From Echinarachnius parma (lineage: Eukaryota > Echinodermata > Echinoidea > Clypeasteroida > Echinarachniidae): a stretch of 64,000 bases of DNA. Made by a program: the position numbers and the translations under genes. The notes under the pieces are model-generated. The model was not told the DNA's origin, searched no databases, and saw only the letters and a list, made by a program, of their open reading frames with translations. Where the stretch lies: assembly GCA_037951105.1 (NCBI GenBank), contig JBAMJV010009017.1:124001-188000 (forward strand). Reading direction: 5' to 3'. Shown here one piece after another: positions 45,266 to 57,330 of the stretch; positions within the stretch are counted from its first letter, which is position 1; every line of letters starts with the position of its first letter.

Positions 45266-46619
45266 TTTGTTTGAAGGTAGAAGCTGGATCTCTCGTCTGT
45301 TATAACATTATATAACTATTGGCTCGTTACCTTGGTCATAATTATGTTAAGGTAACAATATCATCATTCTTGGCAGTCAAAATCTAGATGAAACGTTGAA
45401 TATAATATAAAGATCCCAATTTTAGGTGAGACGTTTACATGCTGCATAATGTATAATAATTGATTTAACAACAAAGTCAGCAGTTCTAAATTGTGTTGTA
45501 TAATGTCAGATATGTTCCTGTTTGATTAAAATGGACCTTTTTTTCCTTCATGTGTTGTATATTTATCTCTCTAAGTATACACGCCCCATTCCCTCTGGGT
45601 CTTTGATTTTACCCACAAACACGTATAAGGTCTGTCTATTGACAAGCACCTGTTATCTATCTTGTTTGGATTTAGTTAGTTTTGGAGTTTGTACCTGATT
45701 TCGTCGATTAGCATTCTTGTTTGATTGGTTTTTATTTCTGATTAATTTAATCAGTGTCTTTCCATCTGTACTGTGCCTGTCAACGTGTCTACATATTATA
45801 TACCATAGTTTCCACATGTACAATATATACCAGATCGTCCAAATTAAATTATTCGACTATGATTTCTCTTTTATATGTTTTTCACAAAATAAACCAGCGA
45901 ACACAAACGCGCGTATTATTGATCCAAAATTCCTCTTAAAAATAAATTAATACTATACTCAAATGACAAAGTTTAATACCCAATTCAAGTTACATTTTGT
46001 GTAATTTATGACCATTGTTTTGACCATTTTCGATTCCCACATGTATACCACTAAGTTTGGGTTTTGACTAGATCCCACTAGAACACCCGTTACTACCAAC
46101 AGTACAATTTTCTTTAAATGGTTCCAATATTCAAGATCATCTTTCAAAAAGTCGCATTAAGATAAGATTTTATCTGTAATTATGCACGTCTTATCTTAAT
46201 GGGTTAAATTAAAAACTGACCCCGATTCTTTCGGAGACTAAGTACAGATGATAATCATGTGATTATGATAAATATTACAGGCTAATTAAGGTTGGTGGAT
46301 TGGTATAATTTATTCGTTGTAAATGTTCAGAATGATCGAGTGATTTTATGGTTTGTTGTCTCCTTAAACACGTGAGTATACATAATTTATATTTTGTAAA
46401 GCGCATAGGGATGTATTTGACATTATAATGCACTATAGGCAAAACTTATCATTATTATTACATACTTTATAGAACGAAATGAAAATGTATATGTTATATT
46501 TATTACAAGTTGTGAACAAATGTTCAAGACGCACATTTCGATTTGGAAAACTCTATGAATAAGTATGATTTAGTTTAAATCGTATATATATAAATGTATT
46601 GTATCTATTGACATTCAAC
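45266..46619. other. TMEM184C / subtilase intergenic, no element recognised
   Basis: Presumed divergent promoter space. I see no CpG-rich core or clear motif. At 46395-46465 a retroelement-like tail (AAAGCGCATAGGG, ATTATTATTACA). Confidence 0.35.
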
Positions 46620-46892
46620 TATACATGTTCAGCCGAGTGTCGTGATGTTGACGGTTCGCAGACATGCGTCTTTCAATGCCGAGGTCAATGATTCGATGCC
46701 CAACACGACATAGTAGGCTTTGGACGTGTGTAATTATGACTATATACCGTTATGTGCGCTTTGTACAACATATCAGAAAGGAAGGAAATGCTCATACGGG
46801 AGAAGAAATTTCACTTCTCAATCATGAGGATCGACTGTTTATTTATATTCGATGGTCCGAGTTACGCATTAGTTTATGCGCTATATAAATGG
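46620..46892 (+). mobile_element. SINE ending in GCGCTATATAAATGG
   Basis: Starts with a weak tRNA-like head (B-box-like GGTCAATGATTCGATGCC near 46683) and ends with the GCGCTATATAAATG tail that recurs at 24650 and 55154. Both internal boxes are degraded, so the tRNA origin is tentative. Confidence 0.5.
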
Positions 46893-47253
46893 AAACATCC
46901 ATAATTATGAAAGCTGATTCACCTCATCTATAGCCGCTGCCAGCATTAATGCTATGTATTGTGTTTTATTCGTTCTTTATAAATATTACTTTATGTATTA
47001 TCATTGATATAAGAACAAGTTGTATTGCTGATATGCATTGTTTTTACCATGTATACTTTTTATTTGTATGTGTTTTTTTCCATTCAAGTTGTGGAAATAA
47101 AATGAATTTGAATAAATATCATCTTTATATGATGATTTATGATGATATTTACCGGGGATATTTATAACAATGATAATATATAAAGTATGATATTGATTAC
47201 GTATCCCATTATTAATGTATCGTTATTGGTTGCAGACCTTTCGTTAATACAAG
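46893..47253 (+). other. Subtilase 5' flank with probable 5' UTR acceptor
   Basis: ATTGGTTGCAG at 47226-47235 precedes the ATG by about 18 bases, suggesting that a non-coding first exon lies upstream. No TATA box placed with confidence. Confidence 0.35.
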
Positions 47254-50200
47254 ATGAGGCGATTTAGTGTCCTTGGGTTGCTCCTCACACTGATGTGTGT
47301 GACTTGTTGTGTGGGTTCAGCCATACTGAGAAACATCGAGGGGAGATACATCGTTGTTCTAAAGGTAATATACTCACATAATTACAAATCATACCATTAT
47401 AAAATAAAAAACAGGGGGTGTATTCTGAAAACGATTTAAAGTTAAAATTTATCGTATCTATACGTCATATCTACGTTACTAAAATATAATTTAGCAAATC
47501 GCTACAGTTTAATATTTTAGTGACGTAGATACAATCAATTTTAACTTTAAATCGTTTTCAGAATACACCCCCATAATTTATAAGAATAAGTAACGTAATG
47601 AAAAATAAACTATTTTCAAATTCAAATTCAAATTCTTCATAAAAACATTATAATGTACAATATACATGCCAAAGTGACATCACATAGTAAAAAGTAAAAA
47701 AAAAAAATATATATATAAATTATGGGAGTGTTTGGAGTAGGCAGAAAGGAGGGAATTCCTGATATGAAAGCCTACCCCTGATACACATAATACATGTGTG
47801 ATATATCTCGTTGTTATCATTCACGTTTCGTGATTATAGTATTTTGTCAGCAGTGACAACTCACATATTAGATTTATACGGAAAAGAAAAGGGGATATAA
47901 GAACAAGTTGTTCTTATCAAAATTTGTCATAATTCAATCAAGATTATTTTGAAAAGATTTCTATGAGCTAAATAAAAGGTCAAACACCATTGTCTGCAAA
48001 TTTACGGCTAAAATAACACTAACATATTATATAGCGTTTTATGTTGACCTCACTCTCTCTGTACGATTATTAATAGAAGATCAAAATAACATCCTATTTT
48101 TTGTGTGTGTGTTCCTTGTATTTTCTGACACGCTTTGGTGCCTTATTTCATTTCTGACTTTTCTTTTAAATGAAGGATGGCATCAATGTCGACTCGGTCA
48201 TCGACCAAATTAAAGAAAGAACTACCTCGTCGACAGAGCGCGTCAACGTCTTTAGAAAATATCACTCGGCGCTGAACGGCTTTGCTGTTGAAATGTCGCC
48301 AGTAGCGGCGGAAATGGTATCCCTCCTACATTTCGTATATTTTGTATCTTTTAATAGCGAGTAGAATGGTTATAGGAAACGAATTGATGTTATTGAATGA
48401 TATATGCGACAAGCCATGTTTAGTTATGTAAAACGAAAGCTTTATTGTTTATATTAAGCATGAAGAAATTCAAAAAATGTATATTTTGAAAACCAATCCA
48501 CACCACCTTAAAAGTAAAACGAACCTTATATACGATTTATAATTATAGTCTTGTAATGATTTTCAATCTTAGATTAAGAGAGATTTCAAACTTATAACGG
48601 AAGGAAACTACAAATCTTGTATAATTAATGATTTTATTCGCGATAATTTATTCATGAACTGACAGGTATCTCGCATGTCGGAGGTAAAGTATATCGAGGC
48701 AGATTCCATCGGAAACATCGATGCCACGTCGACATCGTGGGGTCTGGACCGCATCGACCAACGCGATCTCCCGCTCGATAACGATTTCGAAATACAGGGT
48801 AATTTAACTCGTTACATACTGATCGAGCGTGTTTCACCTGAATCAAATCTCCTAAGGTTTGGCCTTGCTGAGAAATTTGTTATTCATATCATTATTATGT
48901 GTGATATATTAATTGCTATAATGGTTTTCAATTTCTTAATAATAGCAGTTAAAGGGATAGTTGAGTATTGGTCAAACTTAACTTTAGTAACCAAAACCTG
49001 CATCATTACGGTCCAAACTAATGGTTATAACTCCACCATGCTCGAAAGGTATATCAATTACAATCGACTAAATAAAAACCCTCTTATCATTTTTAAAAAG
49101 ATCTCTAAAATCTAAATTACAGCTGGACAAACAAGACTTTTGTCCCCATTGTTATTGAAAACCTTGTCCATGCTAATACAAATAATTATCCGACCTGTGA
49201 TATTATGAGGCAAACTCACCATATTTATAGGGCTGTGATAAATGATTCAAGAGACTAACCACACACTATGGGTTAGAATGAAGATTAATCTTCGATATCA
49301 ATGACCAGTGGCGTAGCGACGGGGGGGGGGGGGGGGGGGGGGGGGCATATGGGGGCACGTGCCCCCCACCCCCCCAATAATTTGAAGAAAAAAAAGAGGA
49401 AACATAAGGGGACATTTTTTTTTTAAACAAAGAAATACATAAGTTGTGCCACTGCACTGTCAATAACAATAGCAAAATAAATGTCAAAGGCATCATCATT
49501 GTCAGTATTAATTTCAATCTCAATACCAATATCACTGTCAATAGCGGTTTTTGTGTACGATTACAGGTGAAGGCGAGGGTTGTGACCGTGTATGTGTTGG
49601 ACACAGGGGTCCATTCTACGCACAGCGAGTTCGGAGCAGGGTCGTGCTCGATGACGACTTCGTAGGAGATGGATGGAAAGTAGGCAATACATTTCTCTTC
49701 ATTTTTGGTATCATTCATAATTTCTTAATTTATACAAATGAGAAAAGCATTGGTGTATCATATTGATAAATTAAATAAACATACAGGGCAAGCCATTATA
49801 TAATCACTATATATATTATATACATTTTACTATAACGAACATTTTTTTTTTTAAATCATAAGAATCATTTTCTACAACTTGTAATGTGACATACACGATG
49901 ATTTATTTTGTATTTAATTATATAACATTTACAGTGTTACATCGAGGAAATTAACCTAAATATTGTATTATTTTACATAACGCAGGGTATTGATTGTCAT
50001 GGTCACGGTACACACTGTGCGGGGACTGCGGCGGGAGGGATACACGGTATCGCCAGGAAGGCCAACATTGTATCCGTGAGGCTGTTTGACTGCATGGGCT
50101 CGGGTACCCTCTCTGGAACTCTTGCAGGTAACTATAGTCTCCCTACATCTGCCCCCCCCCCCCACCCTCCCGCCCCCCCCCCCCCACGTCCTCGGACGAA

Positions 50201-51900
50201 AAATTGAACCATTGATGACGTGGGCACGGGGGCACGTGTCCCATTTATTTGACTATAACAATAAAACATTAGGGACAAGATCATTGAAAAAGTAAGGTAG
50301 GCCCCCCCCCCATCCACCATTACCCCATCAGTCCGATCACGATACGCCATGGATGATCATTCATATTCGTATTCACATCAACAGGCATCGACCACGTAAC
50401 GGCGACTGCCAGCCACCCTGCTGTGATGTCGATGTCGTTTCGGTTCGGGGCCCAGGAGTCGCTTGACGAGGCGGTAGCTCGGGCTGTCGACAGCGGGATC
50501 GTAGCTGTTGCGGGGGCAGGGAACGAGGATCGCGACGCGTGTAGCTACTCCCCCGGCAGGGAGCCAAAGGTTTGTGCCCATGATGAGTATGACAATGCAG
50601 TGTTTCTTGAATATTTTCCCAAAATATTTAATCGGGACCATTTACTTGTTCATCCGTGTCGTTAAGGTCGTGATAAGGCTATTATAGTTTATTCAATGTC
50701 GAATATATTGTTTCCATATTGATTCTTTCCTAATCGTAGTTGACATAATAATATCCTGTATATATAAATTAGTTGAATAAACGTGTTAAAGGCAAATTCA
50801 TAACTAAATATGTTGTGTCAGAAAAGGAATAATAATACTTTATTTTCCTTTCCGGCAGGCAATAACTGTCGGGGCTACGGATCGCTATGACAAGAGAGCG
50901 TGGTTCTCAACTATGGCCCTTGTGTCGACATCTTCGCTCCGGAGTGGACATCATCAGTTCCTCACCAGCTTCAGATGACGCCCTCGCACCTGGAGCGGCA
51001 CCAGCATGTCCACGCCCCATGTAGCAGGTGGGTTATTTGGTCTTTCCTTTCTTACTTCATGTGGAGTAGCGTGGGCGGACATTGGGGGAGGGGGTGCACG
51101 CTCTATGCATTTAAAAAAAATATTTTCTCTTTGTGTACTGTATTGTTTTGTCCAATCTTTGAGGGGCATGTTCCCCATTGCCACCCCCCCCCCCCCCCCA
51201 CCCATACTACACCACTGCATCCTTCCTGTTATTCTCCTTATTCTAGTTTCTTCCTCGATCCTTGTATTATTCCATTATGTATTCAGTTATTCACCTGCTC
51301 TAGATGACCCATCGCTATCTGAAAATGTCAACCACTCACGTAACTAGTATTATTCATTTTATGTCATTTTTCTTTATTTCATTCCCTCATGTATTCATTC
51401 TGAAATAGTCTATTTCATGTTTTTATCTTTTCTTGTCTGGTTACCTTTTCTGACTCTCTCTCTCTCTCGATCCTCCCCCTATTCCCGGCATACTTAATCT
51501 CTTTCCTCTCTCCTATCTCCATTCTTCATTTCTCCATATATTTTTGTATTCACTCTCTTATTAATCAAGCTTATTATCTGCGCGCCCTCTCCTTTCCCGT
51601 GTGTATTTGCTATAAAGTACATAGTGTGGTGAATACTAGATTAATTAATGAAATCATTATAATATAGGGATCAAGTTGTTTATTTAGGAACTTGATGTAA
51701 TCAAAAGAAAACGTTCTTTTGTCAAGTCTGTATCAATTTCTTTATTTGTCATTTTGCACTGTGCAGGTGCGGCAGCTGTCCTCCTCGGCAATGGTGTGCC
51801 CGCATCTGATGTCATGCAGCACCTCCTGCAAGACTCGAGCCAGAACAAGATCTACAACAATAACTACGACTCGCCAAACAGACTGCTGTATCTAAACTAA
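47254..51900 (+). CDS. Secreted proteinase K-type subtilase (S8), 8 exons, two exons frame-disrupted
   Basis: Exons: 47254-47364, 48176-48316, 48666-48798, 49567-49679, 49986-50127, 50385-50569, 50859-51027, 51767-51900 (1128 nt). Exon 1 is a signal peptide (VLGLLLTLMCVTCCVGSA), exons 2-3 an I9-type propeptide (GRYIVVLK, YHSALNGFAVEM, VKYIEAD), exons 4-8 the catalytic domain. His is in CHGHGTHCAG (exon 5), the oxyanion Asn in AGAGNEDRDACSYSP (exon 6). In exon 4 the Asp motif VYVLDTGVHSTHSEFG is in a different frame from both exon ends: one extra base before it, compensated after it. Exon 7 needs three single-base gaps filled to read through SNYGPCVDIFAPG and GTSMSTPHVAGG (Ser); as given it hits a stop. 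Exon lengths still keep phase overall. Either a young pseudogene or base-calling errors. Confidence 0.88.
47414..47572. mobile_element. 159-bp hairpin MITE, subtilase intron 1
   Basis: GGGGGTGTATTCTGAAAACG then ATTTAAAGTTAAAATT, exactly mirrored at the right end. Inner TACGTCATATCTACG is partly mirrored too. Confidence 0.9.
48949..49085. mobile_element. Left half of TTAA MITE family A, subtilase intron 3
   Basis: GTTAAAGGGATAGTTGAGTA, TTGGTCAAACTTAACTTTAG and GGTTATAACTCCACCATGC match the family. The right half is absent. Confidence 0.75.
49310..49390. mobile_element. hAT-type end with G-tract, subtilase intron 3
   Basis: CCAGTGGCGTAGCGACGGGG begins a G run of about 24. Similar ends: GCTACGCCACTG at 53488, GTGGTGTAGCG at 59483, GCGGCGTAGCGAGG at 57160. 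The matching far end is not resolved. Confidence 0.5.
51062..51222. mobile_element. Small hAT-type element, subtilase intron 7
   Basis: GTGGAGTAGCGTGGGCGG left and CACCCATACTACACCACTGC right form imperfect inverted ends around G and C runs. Confidence 0.5.
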
Positions 51901-51916
51901 TTACAATCGTATATTA

Positions 51917-52455
51917 TACAGGGTTGTCCCAAAAAACGGAACGGGCACTTCCCAAAAACAAAATGATTATTTCCATCGGATAGGGTATCTTTTCCAATGA
52001 AAAACGATACCAAGAACAGTCATTTTGGTCGTGTAGTTTTTGTTTTTAGGGGCGCTGTGAGTGACACTATGTCAGCTAGTTCCCATTTTTGTCAATTTTT
52101 ACCAAGTCAGTGTCTGATAAATCGCACTTACTGCCCGTCATAGCATTGAACAACGAGCAATACGCGCGCTATTGTTAGTGTGCATTTAGCTGTGTGCCGA
52201 GAGAATGGGCATGGTTGTTCGACGCTATGACGGGAAGGAAGTGCGATTTATCAAGCACTGACTTGGTAAAAATTGACAAAAATGGAACCTGACATGGTGT
52301 CACTCAGAGCGTTCTAAACCAAAAACTACACGACCCAAAATGTATGTTCTTGGTATCGTTTTTCATTGGAAAAGACACATTATCCGATGGATATAAACAT
52401 TTGGATACTATTATTTTGGGAAGTGCCCCGTTCCGTTTTGTTGGGCCGCCCTGTA
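51917..52455. mobile_element. Mariner-type element, TACAGGGTTGTCCCAAAA ends
   Basis: TATACAGGGTTGTCCCAAAA left and TTGGGCCGCCCTGTATA right, with CGGAACGGGCACTTCCC and its mirror inside; TA at the edges. The interior is itself inverted-repeat (AGTGTCTGATAAATCGCACT mirrored at 52240-52262). It begins 17 bp after the subtilase stop. Confidence 0.88.
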
Positions 52456-53494
52456 TAGTGATCTTCTTTTTGGCTTAACCCCAGTAAGGGGGTCGCTACA
52501 CTCGTTGGAGATTGAATAAACAAAAACACCGCTGTCAAATTATTATTATTATGGTAAGCACTTTTGTATGAAGATATGAAGTTAATAATATTGTGTATTC
52601 TTTTTAAATGTGATAAGTCACTACAATATCATATACCGGGCAGTCTGATCTTGCACTGTACAAGCTATTTTTAAATAATTACCTTCCCAATTTTCTAGTA
52701 ATTTTGTATTTTAAAAGTAGTACCATGACCATGAATCGGTATACTTTGGACCAGTACTAAATCATACTTTTCTCACAAGTTTCGTTTTCAATGATGTTTA
52801 TGACTGAGGATTTAATTAAATAATTGTCATAACAGTATATTATTTGTTTTAGTTTATCATGTCAAGCGTATATCACAAGCTTGTTGTCGAGTATGTAAGA
52901 GAATGAATAAAAGATCATAATATGGTGTTGAAATCTTAACTTATTTTTTTCTGAACGTTTCTGTATGTGAGTTTACATTTTTTGCGAGCTTGTATTTGCA
53001 ACATAATATATCATAAAAAGACATGAAAAAGAAAAACAACAACAACAACAACAACAATCCTGAACAACAGCCAGTATACGTGACATACCGTAGACTTTCT
53101 TGCAAAGACGCTTTGGCTATGTATGGGAGGGCGTGGTGGGAAATCCTATCCATATAAAAACAAAGCTCCTGACTGACTGCATGTAGTTTCAGTTCAGTTG
53201 GCCAACACCACAAGAACAAAATTAAAATTCTCCGTGTTGTGCAGATAGGCCTATATATGTCTTCTCCCATGAATGTAGGTGAATATTTGCTGTTTTGCAT
53301 GACATAATAAGTTCCATGCACCGACCCTGCAAAACCAAATATCGTAACTTTTGTACAGTGGGGAGGGAGGGGAAGGGGCTCCTGCACCCCCCCCCCCCCC
53401 CCCCCCCCCCAGTTTGTTTGTTTGTTTTTTGTTTATTAGCCGTTGATTTTATGGGGGCTTTGAATATAGCTACACTCCTAAATTCCTGGCTACG
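52456..53494. other. AT-rich spacer, C-tract and hAT-type end
   Basis: No gene. 53387-53410 is a run of about 24 C; GGCTACGCCACTG at 53488 is a hAT-type end. Confidence 0.4.
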
Positions 53495-53862
53495 CCACTG
53501 CTATGAACTCATGACCCTAGCATCGTCATCCCAGTCATTCTTTCCAAGGACAGTGAGAGACTGGAACGCTCTACCCGCGAGTATTGCCTCTGCCCCGTCA
53601 ACAGATGCCTTCCGTCGCCATCTGATACTGATAGAAAGCCGTGGCTAAGATTGTCCTGCGTACAGTCCTTTCCGAACTTGTAAATGCGTTAATATATATT
53701 TTTATTTTTTTTGTAAATGAGTTATTGGACTTGTACTGTAAATAGAATAAGAATATGTACCATGCACGTCGCGTATACACACACACACACAAAGTTTGCA
53801 AGAATCTTCAAGTTTGAGGAGGCAGACTATACAAGAAGAAGAAGAAGAAGAAGAAGAAGTAC
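53495..53862 (+). mobile_element. LINE 3' end (C-terminal RT fragment, 3' UTR and GAA tail)
   Basis: Reads SQSFFPRTVRDWNALPASIA then SAPSTDAFRRHL, the conserved LINE ORF2 C-terminal block, followed by a stop at 53648, about 190 bp of UTR and a GAAGAA tail. It is severely 5' truncated and follows a hAT-type end (GGCTACGCCACTG). Confidence 0.8.
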
Positions 53863-54139
53863 TGCTGCGTGTGAGAAAAGGTCCTTGTTCTCTGCCCCCC
53901 ACCCCCCACCCACCCCTGCCCACGGCCCACCCATCACATCAAACTACATTATGATTGGTTTAGGTTGCAGGCTATACATTCTGTCCGACTTTATATTCTG
54001 CATTTGCTTGCACCCCCCCCCCCCCCCCCCCTCACCCTCACCACCCTTCTTCTCTTCTTCACACACACCGCCATAGAGTTATATGTTCGTTAGTAAAATT
54101 TACTCTATGCACACCGCTATGGTTGGCCATGAGGTTCAG

Positions 54140-54335
54140 AAACATGTATGTTAGACGTATCAAAGACGTATCAAAGACGTCTGTTATTTTAGTTAGACGT
54201 ATCAAAGACGTATCAAAGACGTCTCTTGTTTTAGTTATACGCATATAGTTGACCAACCATACGTCTGTGTTACCATTACGTCTATGTTTGTACATTACGT
54301 CTTTGTTTGACACTTGACGTCTTGTTAAGTTGGCC
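54140..54335. repeat. Array of ACGTCT / GACGTA motifs
   Basis: AGACGTATCAAAGACGTATC units in two blocks (54157-54188 and 54193-54226), then ACGTCTGTG, ACGTCTATG, ACGTCTTTG and GACGTCTTG at 15-25 bp spacing. Minisatellite-like; function unknown. Confidence 0.6.
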
Positions 54336-54477
54336 AATCACAGCACTCTTTACTTACTAGGCAGTGCTCATGTTTCCTCTTTAAAGATATATTTATATAA
54401 CCAGAGCAAGCCATGTGCGTTTTAAGCTGATCTAGTTGTAATTTGAGTCTAACATCACAGTCCAGAATATTAAAATG

Positions 54478-55080
54478 TGATTGGCGTAGCCACGGGGTGA
54501 ATACGGGGGGGGGGGGGGGGGGGGGGTGCTGGCCACAGGAAAATACAACTATAATTTCAGATTGGCGTAGCCATGGGGGGGGGGGGGGGGGGCTCACTCA
54601 ATAAAGGCTCTAAAGAAAACTACATAGTTTAAGATTGGCGTAGCCATGGGGGGAGGGGGGGCGGGGGGGGGGGGGGCGGGGGTGCTTAATATCATGGGGA
54701 TAGGGGAGCGGATTGATCATTCAAATAAAAATTGTACAAAATATATTTTTTTATTGGCGTAGCCAAGGGAGGGAAGGGGGGGGGGGGGGGGGGGGGGGGA
54801 CTCGCTTGCTTAATAACATGAAAAGAAAAACAAACTCTTATTTGTGAATGGTTAGGGTTAGGGTTAGGGTTAGGCTGCCTAATACATGCTCTAGTTAAAC
54901 AAAGAGAAAACAAAACTATAATTTCAGATTGGCGTAGCCACAGGGGGGCTTGTTAAATAAAGCCTCGTATAAAGAGAAAACTATCATTTTAGATTGGCGT
55001 AGCCAAGGGGGAAGATAATGGGGGGGGGGGGGGGGGAGGGCTCGGTTTATAAGGCTCTATATAAAAATATAATTATAGAT
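54478..55080. repeat. Degenerate tandem array, GATTGGCGTAGCC plus G-tract
   Basis: ATTGGCGTAGCC at about 54480, 54561, 54633, 54752, 54928 and 54992, most followed by 6-28 G and by an AACTATAATTTCAG-type spacer. Units of 65-175 bp. It seems to have grown from a hAT-type end. Confidence 0.8.
54850..54874. repeat. Short interstitial TTAGGG run
   Basis: GGTTAGGGTTAGGGTTAGGG plus TTAGG, three full telomere-type units and flanks, within the GGCGTAGCC array. Confidence 0.85.
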
Positions 55081-55595
55081 TGGTTTGCATTGTATCCTAT
55101 GACGGGGGGTAATATTATAAATGTAAAGCGCTTAAAGATGATTATCAATCATATTAGGCGCTATATAAATCATTGTCGACTGTGCGAATATAATGTTGTA
55201 TTTAGATTGTATTTAAAAATATCTGTTAAATATTAGTTGTTTTACTTGCGGAATGCTTCGAGCTTCCGACTCGATGTACATAATAATACCTTATGCAAGC
55301 GCGTGGTTATTATGTCTGCGTTGCATGATCTGATCGAGCATTTGTGTCGAGTGTTGTTTCAACTCGCAAAATTTGAAGAAGGAAAAAAGGGAATCATTTC
55401 GTGAAGGACCTACCAAAACGATGTTCACTCCACATTTGAAATATGTATAAAGGCTAATTGTAAATGTTTACTCGAAGTGCATATAAGTATTTGTTGTACT
55501 CCAGTATAAAAAAGAAGAGCAAGGAATTAGGGTTATTGATCTACTTGCCAACGATTTAATTAATACTGTTTATTGTTTCACCCTGTGATCGCTGG

Positions 55596-56450
55596 CGTAC
55601 CTAGGGTTAGGGGGAATCTCGAAGGGAGGGTGTCGGTGAAGAATCTCGAAGGGGGGTGTCAGTGAAGATTTGTTGAGGGGCGGGCGGTTATTTCGTCAAC
55701 CAACATTTTGAGGGGTTGGGTGTCGGTCAAGTATTTCGCGGGGAGGGGGGGGGGGGTGTCGGTGAAGATTTTTCGAGGGGGGGGGGGGGGGTTGTCAGTG
55801 ATGATCTTTTCGAGAGGGGGGTACCGGTGAAGATTCTTTCGAAGGGGGGGGGGGTGTCGGTGAAGAATTTGTAATGGGGTGGGTGTTCGTGAATATTTTT
55901 TGAGGGGGGGGGGGGGTTTGAACCTCCAAAAACAGCTCTTTTTCATCAAAGGGGGATTAGACCCCCCCCCCCCCCGGGTACGCATATGCCTGTGAATATG
56001 AGATCGAATCACCACCAGGGAGGGGGGGGGGGGGGGGTGTCGGTGAAGATTTTTCAAAAGGGGGGGGGGGTTGTCGGTGAAGATTTTTCGAGAGGGGGCA
56101 CCAGTGAAGATTCTTTCAAAAGGGGGGGGGGTGTCGTCAATATTTTTTGAGGGGGGGGTTATTTAGTCAACCAACATTTTTGAGGGGCCGGGTGTCGGTC
56201 AAGTATTTCGACGGGGGGGGGGGGGGGGGGGGGGGGGTGTGGGTGTAGGAGAAGATTTTTTCGAGGGGGGGGGGGTTGTCGGTGAAGATTTTTCGAGGGG
56301 AGTGTCAGTGAAGATTTTTTCGAGAGGGGGCACCAGTGAAGATTCTTTCAAGGGGGGGGGGGGGGGGGGTTGTCCGTGAATATTTGTTGGGGGGGGGGGT
56401 TATTTCGTCAACCAGCATTTTTAAGGGGCCGGGTCAGGTCAAGTGATAAA
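55596..56450. repeat. G-rich minisatellite, GGTGTCGGTGAAGATTTTTC units
   Basis: Some fifteen units of 25-60 bp made of a G run plus TGTCGGTGAAGATTTTTCGA, with a higher-order piece (GGTTATTTCGTCAACCA) at 55686, 56158 and 56399. Continues more weakly at 56930-57020. Frames through it are artefacts. Confidence 0.85.
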
Positions 56451-57160
56451 CAGTGTTATCGATAAACACTGTTTATCATATCAGATGATAAACAGTGTTT
56501 TTCGATATACACAGTTATTTGCGTGATGTCGTAGGGGGCGCCCGTACGTCAGTACGTAGCCTATCCGATAGGCGTCTGAGCTTTCTGGCAGTAATAATCG
56601 CGTTATGGAGACGGAAAACCGGTGATCTCGAACCCGATATGCGCGGAGCGCATCCGCCTATCATCAGTCATTTACTCATCATTATTCATATATGTTTATT
56701 GTATGTATGACGTTACCATGAGGTAACAGAGTCGCTTGTACCGACCTCAATTTATGGCCTAAACTGAGGTCTTTAACCCACTCCCTTCATGATTCTGAAT
56801 CGCCATAAACTTTGCACTCAGACCAACCAGTTCCCGTAGTCAGAGATAAAGTGTGTGAGAGAGAGAGAGAGAGAGGGGGGGGGGGGGAGGGGGAGGGGGA
56901 GAGGGAGGGGGAGAGGGAGCGTTGTTGGTGAATATTTTTGAGGGGGGTGTTGGTGAGGATTTTTCAAGAAGCGCAGTGTAGGTGAGGATTTTTCAAGGGA
57001 GAGGGGTGTCGGTGTGTGTGTGTGTTGAGAAAGTGTGGTGTTTTGTACATGCATTGCCCCGCACCTCAATGTTTGTGGTTAACCACCCGCACCCCCCCCC
57101 CCCCTCCCCCTCCCTACGGGAGTTTCAACCCTGGAGCGAATCATTCACAATTTGACAGCG
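56451..57160. other. Spacer between G-rich arrays
   Basis: AAACAGTGTTATCGATAAACACTGTTTATC at 56448-56480 region is a short hairpin; 56774-56845 is a copy of the CCCGTTCCCTTCGAG-type repeat; 56855-56920 is a GA/GGGGGA tract. No gene seen. Confidence 0.45.
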
Positions 57161-57330
57161 GCGTAGCGAGGGTCAACTGATTGGGGGGGGGGCACAACCG
57201 CGAGGGAGTGGAGCGACCAAGCCCGAAGGCGCGAAGCGCCCGAGAGGGGGGGGGGGGGGGGGGGGGGTGTGGCAGGGGGTGTCTCCCCCCCCTATCCTAC
57301 GGTAGGGAGCTTTTACATATTTTCACTCGA
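57161..57330. mobile_element. hAT-type fragment with G-tracts
   Basis: CGGCGTAGCGAGGGTCAACT and GCGAGGGAGTGGAGCGACCA; a related piece is at 58677-58735 (TAGCGAGGGTCAACTGATTG). Ends in GGTGTCTCCCCCCC. Confidence 0.5.

Noticed and set aside
47414-47572. Hairpin as a microRNA precursor
   Set aside because: Perfect 36-bp terminal stems with GGGGGTGTATTC ends are those of a MITE; a precursor would show loop-side mismatches and no transposon-type edges.
55659-56057. 132-codon Pro-rich frame
   Set aside because: Reverse strand of the G-tract minisatellite.
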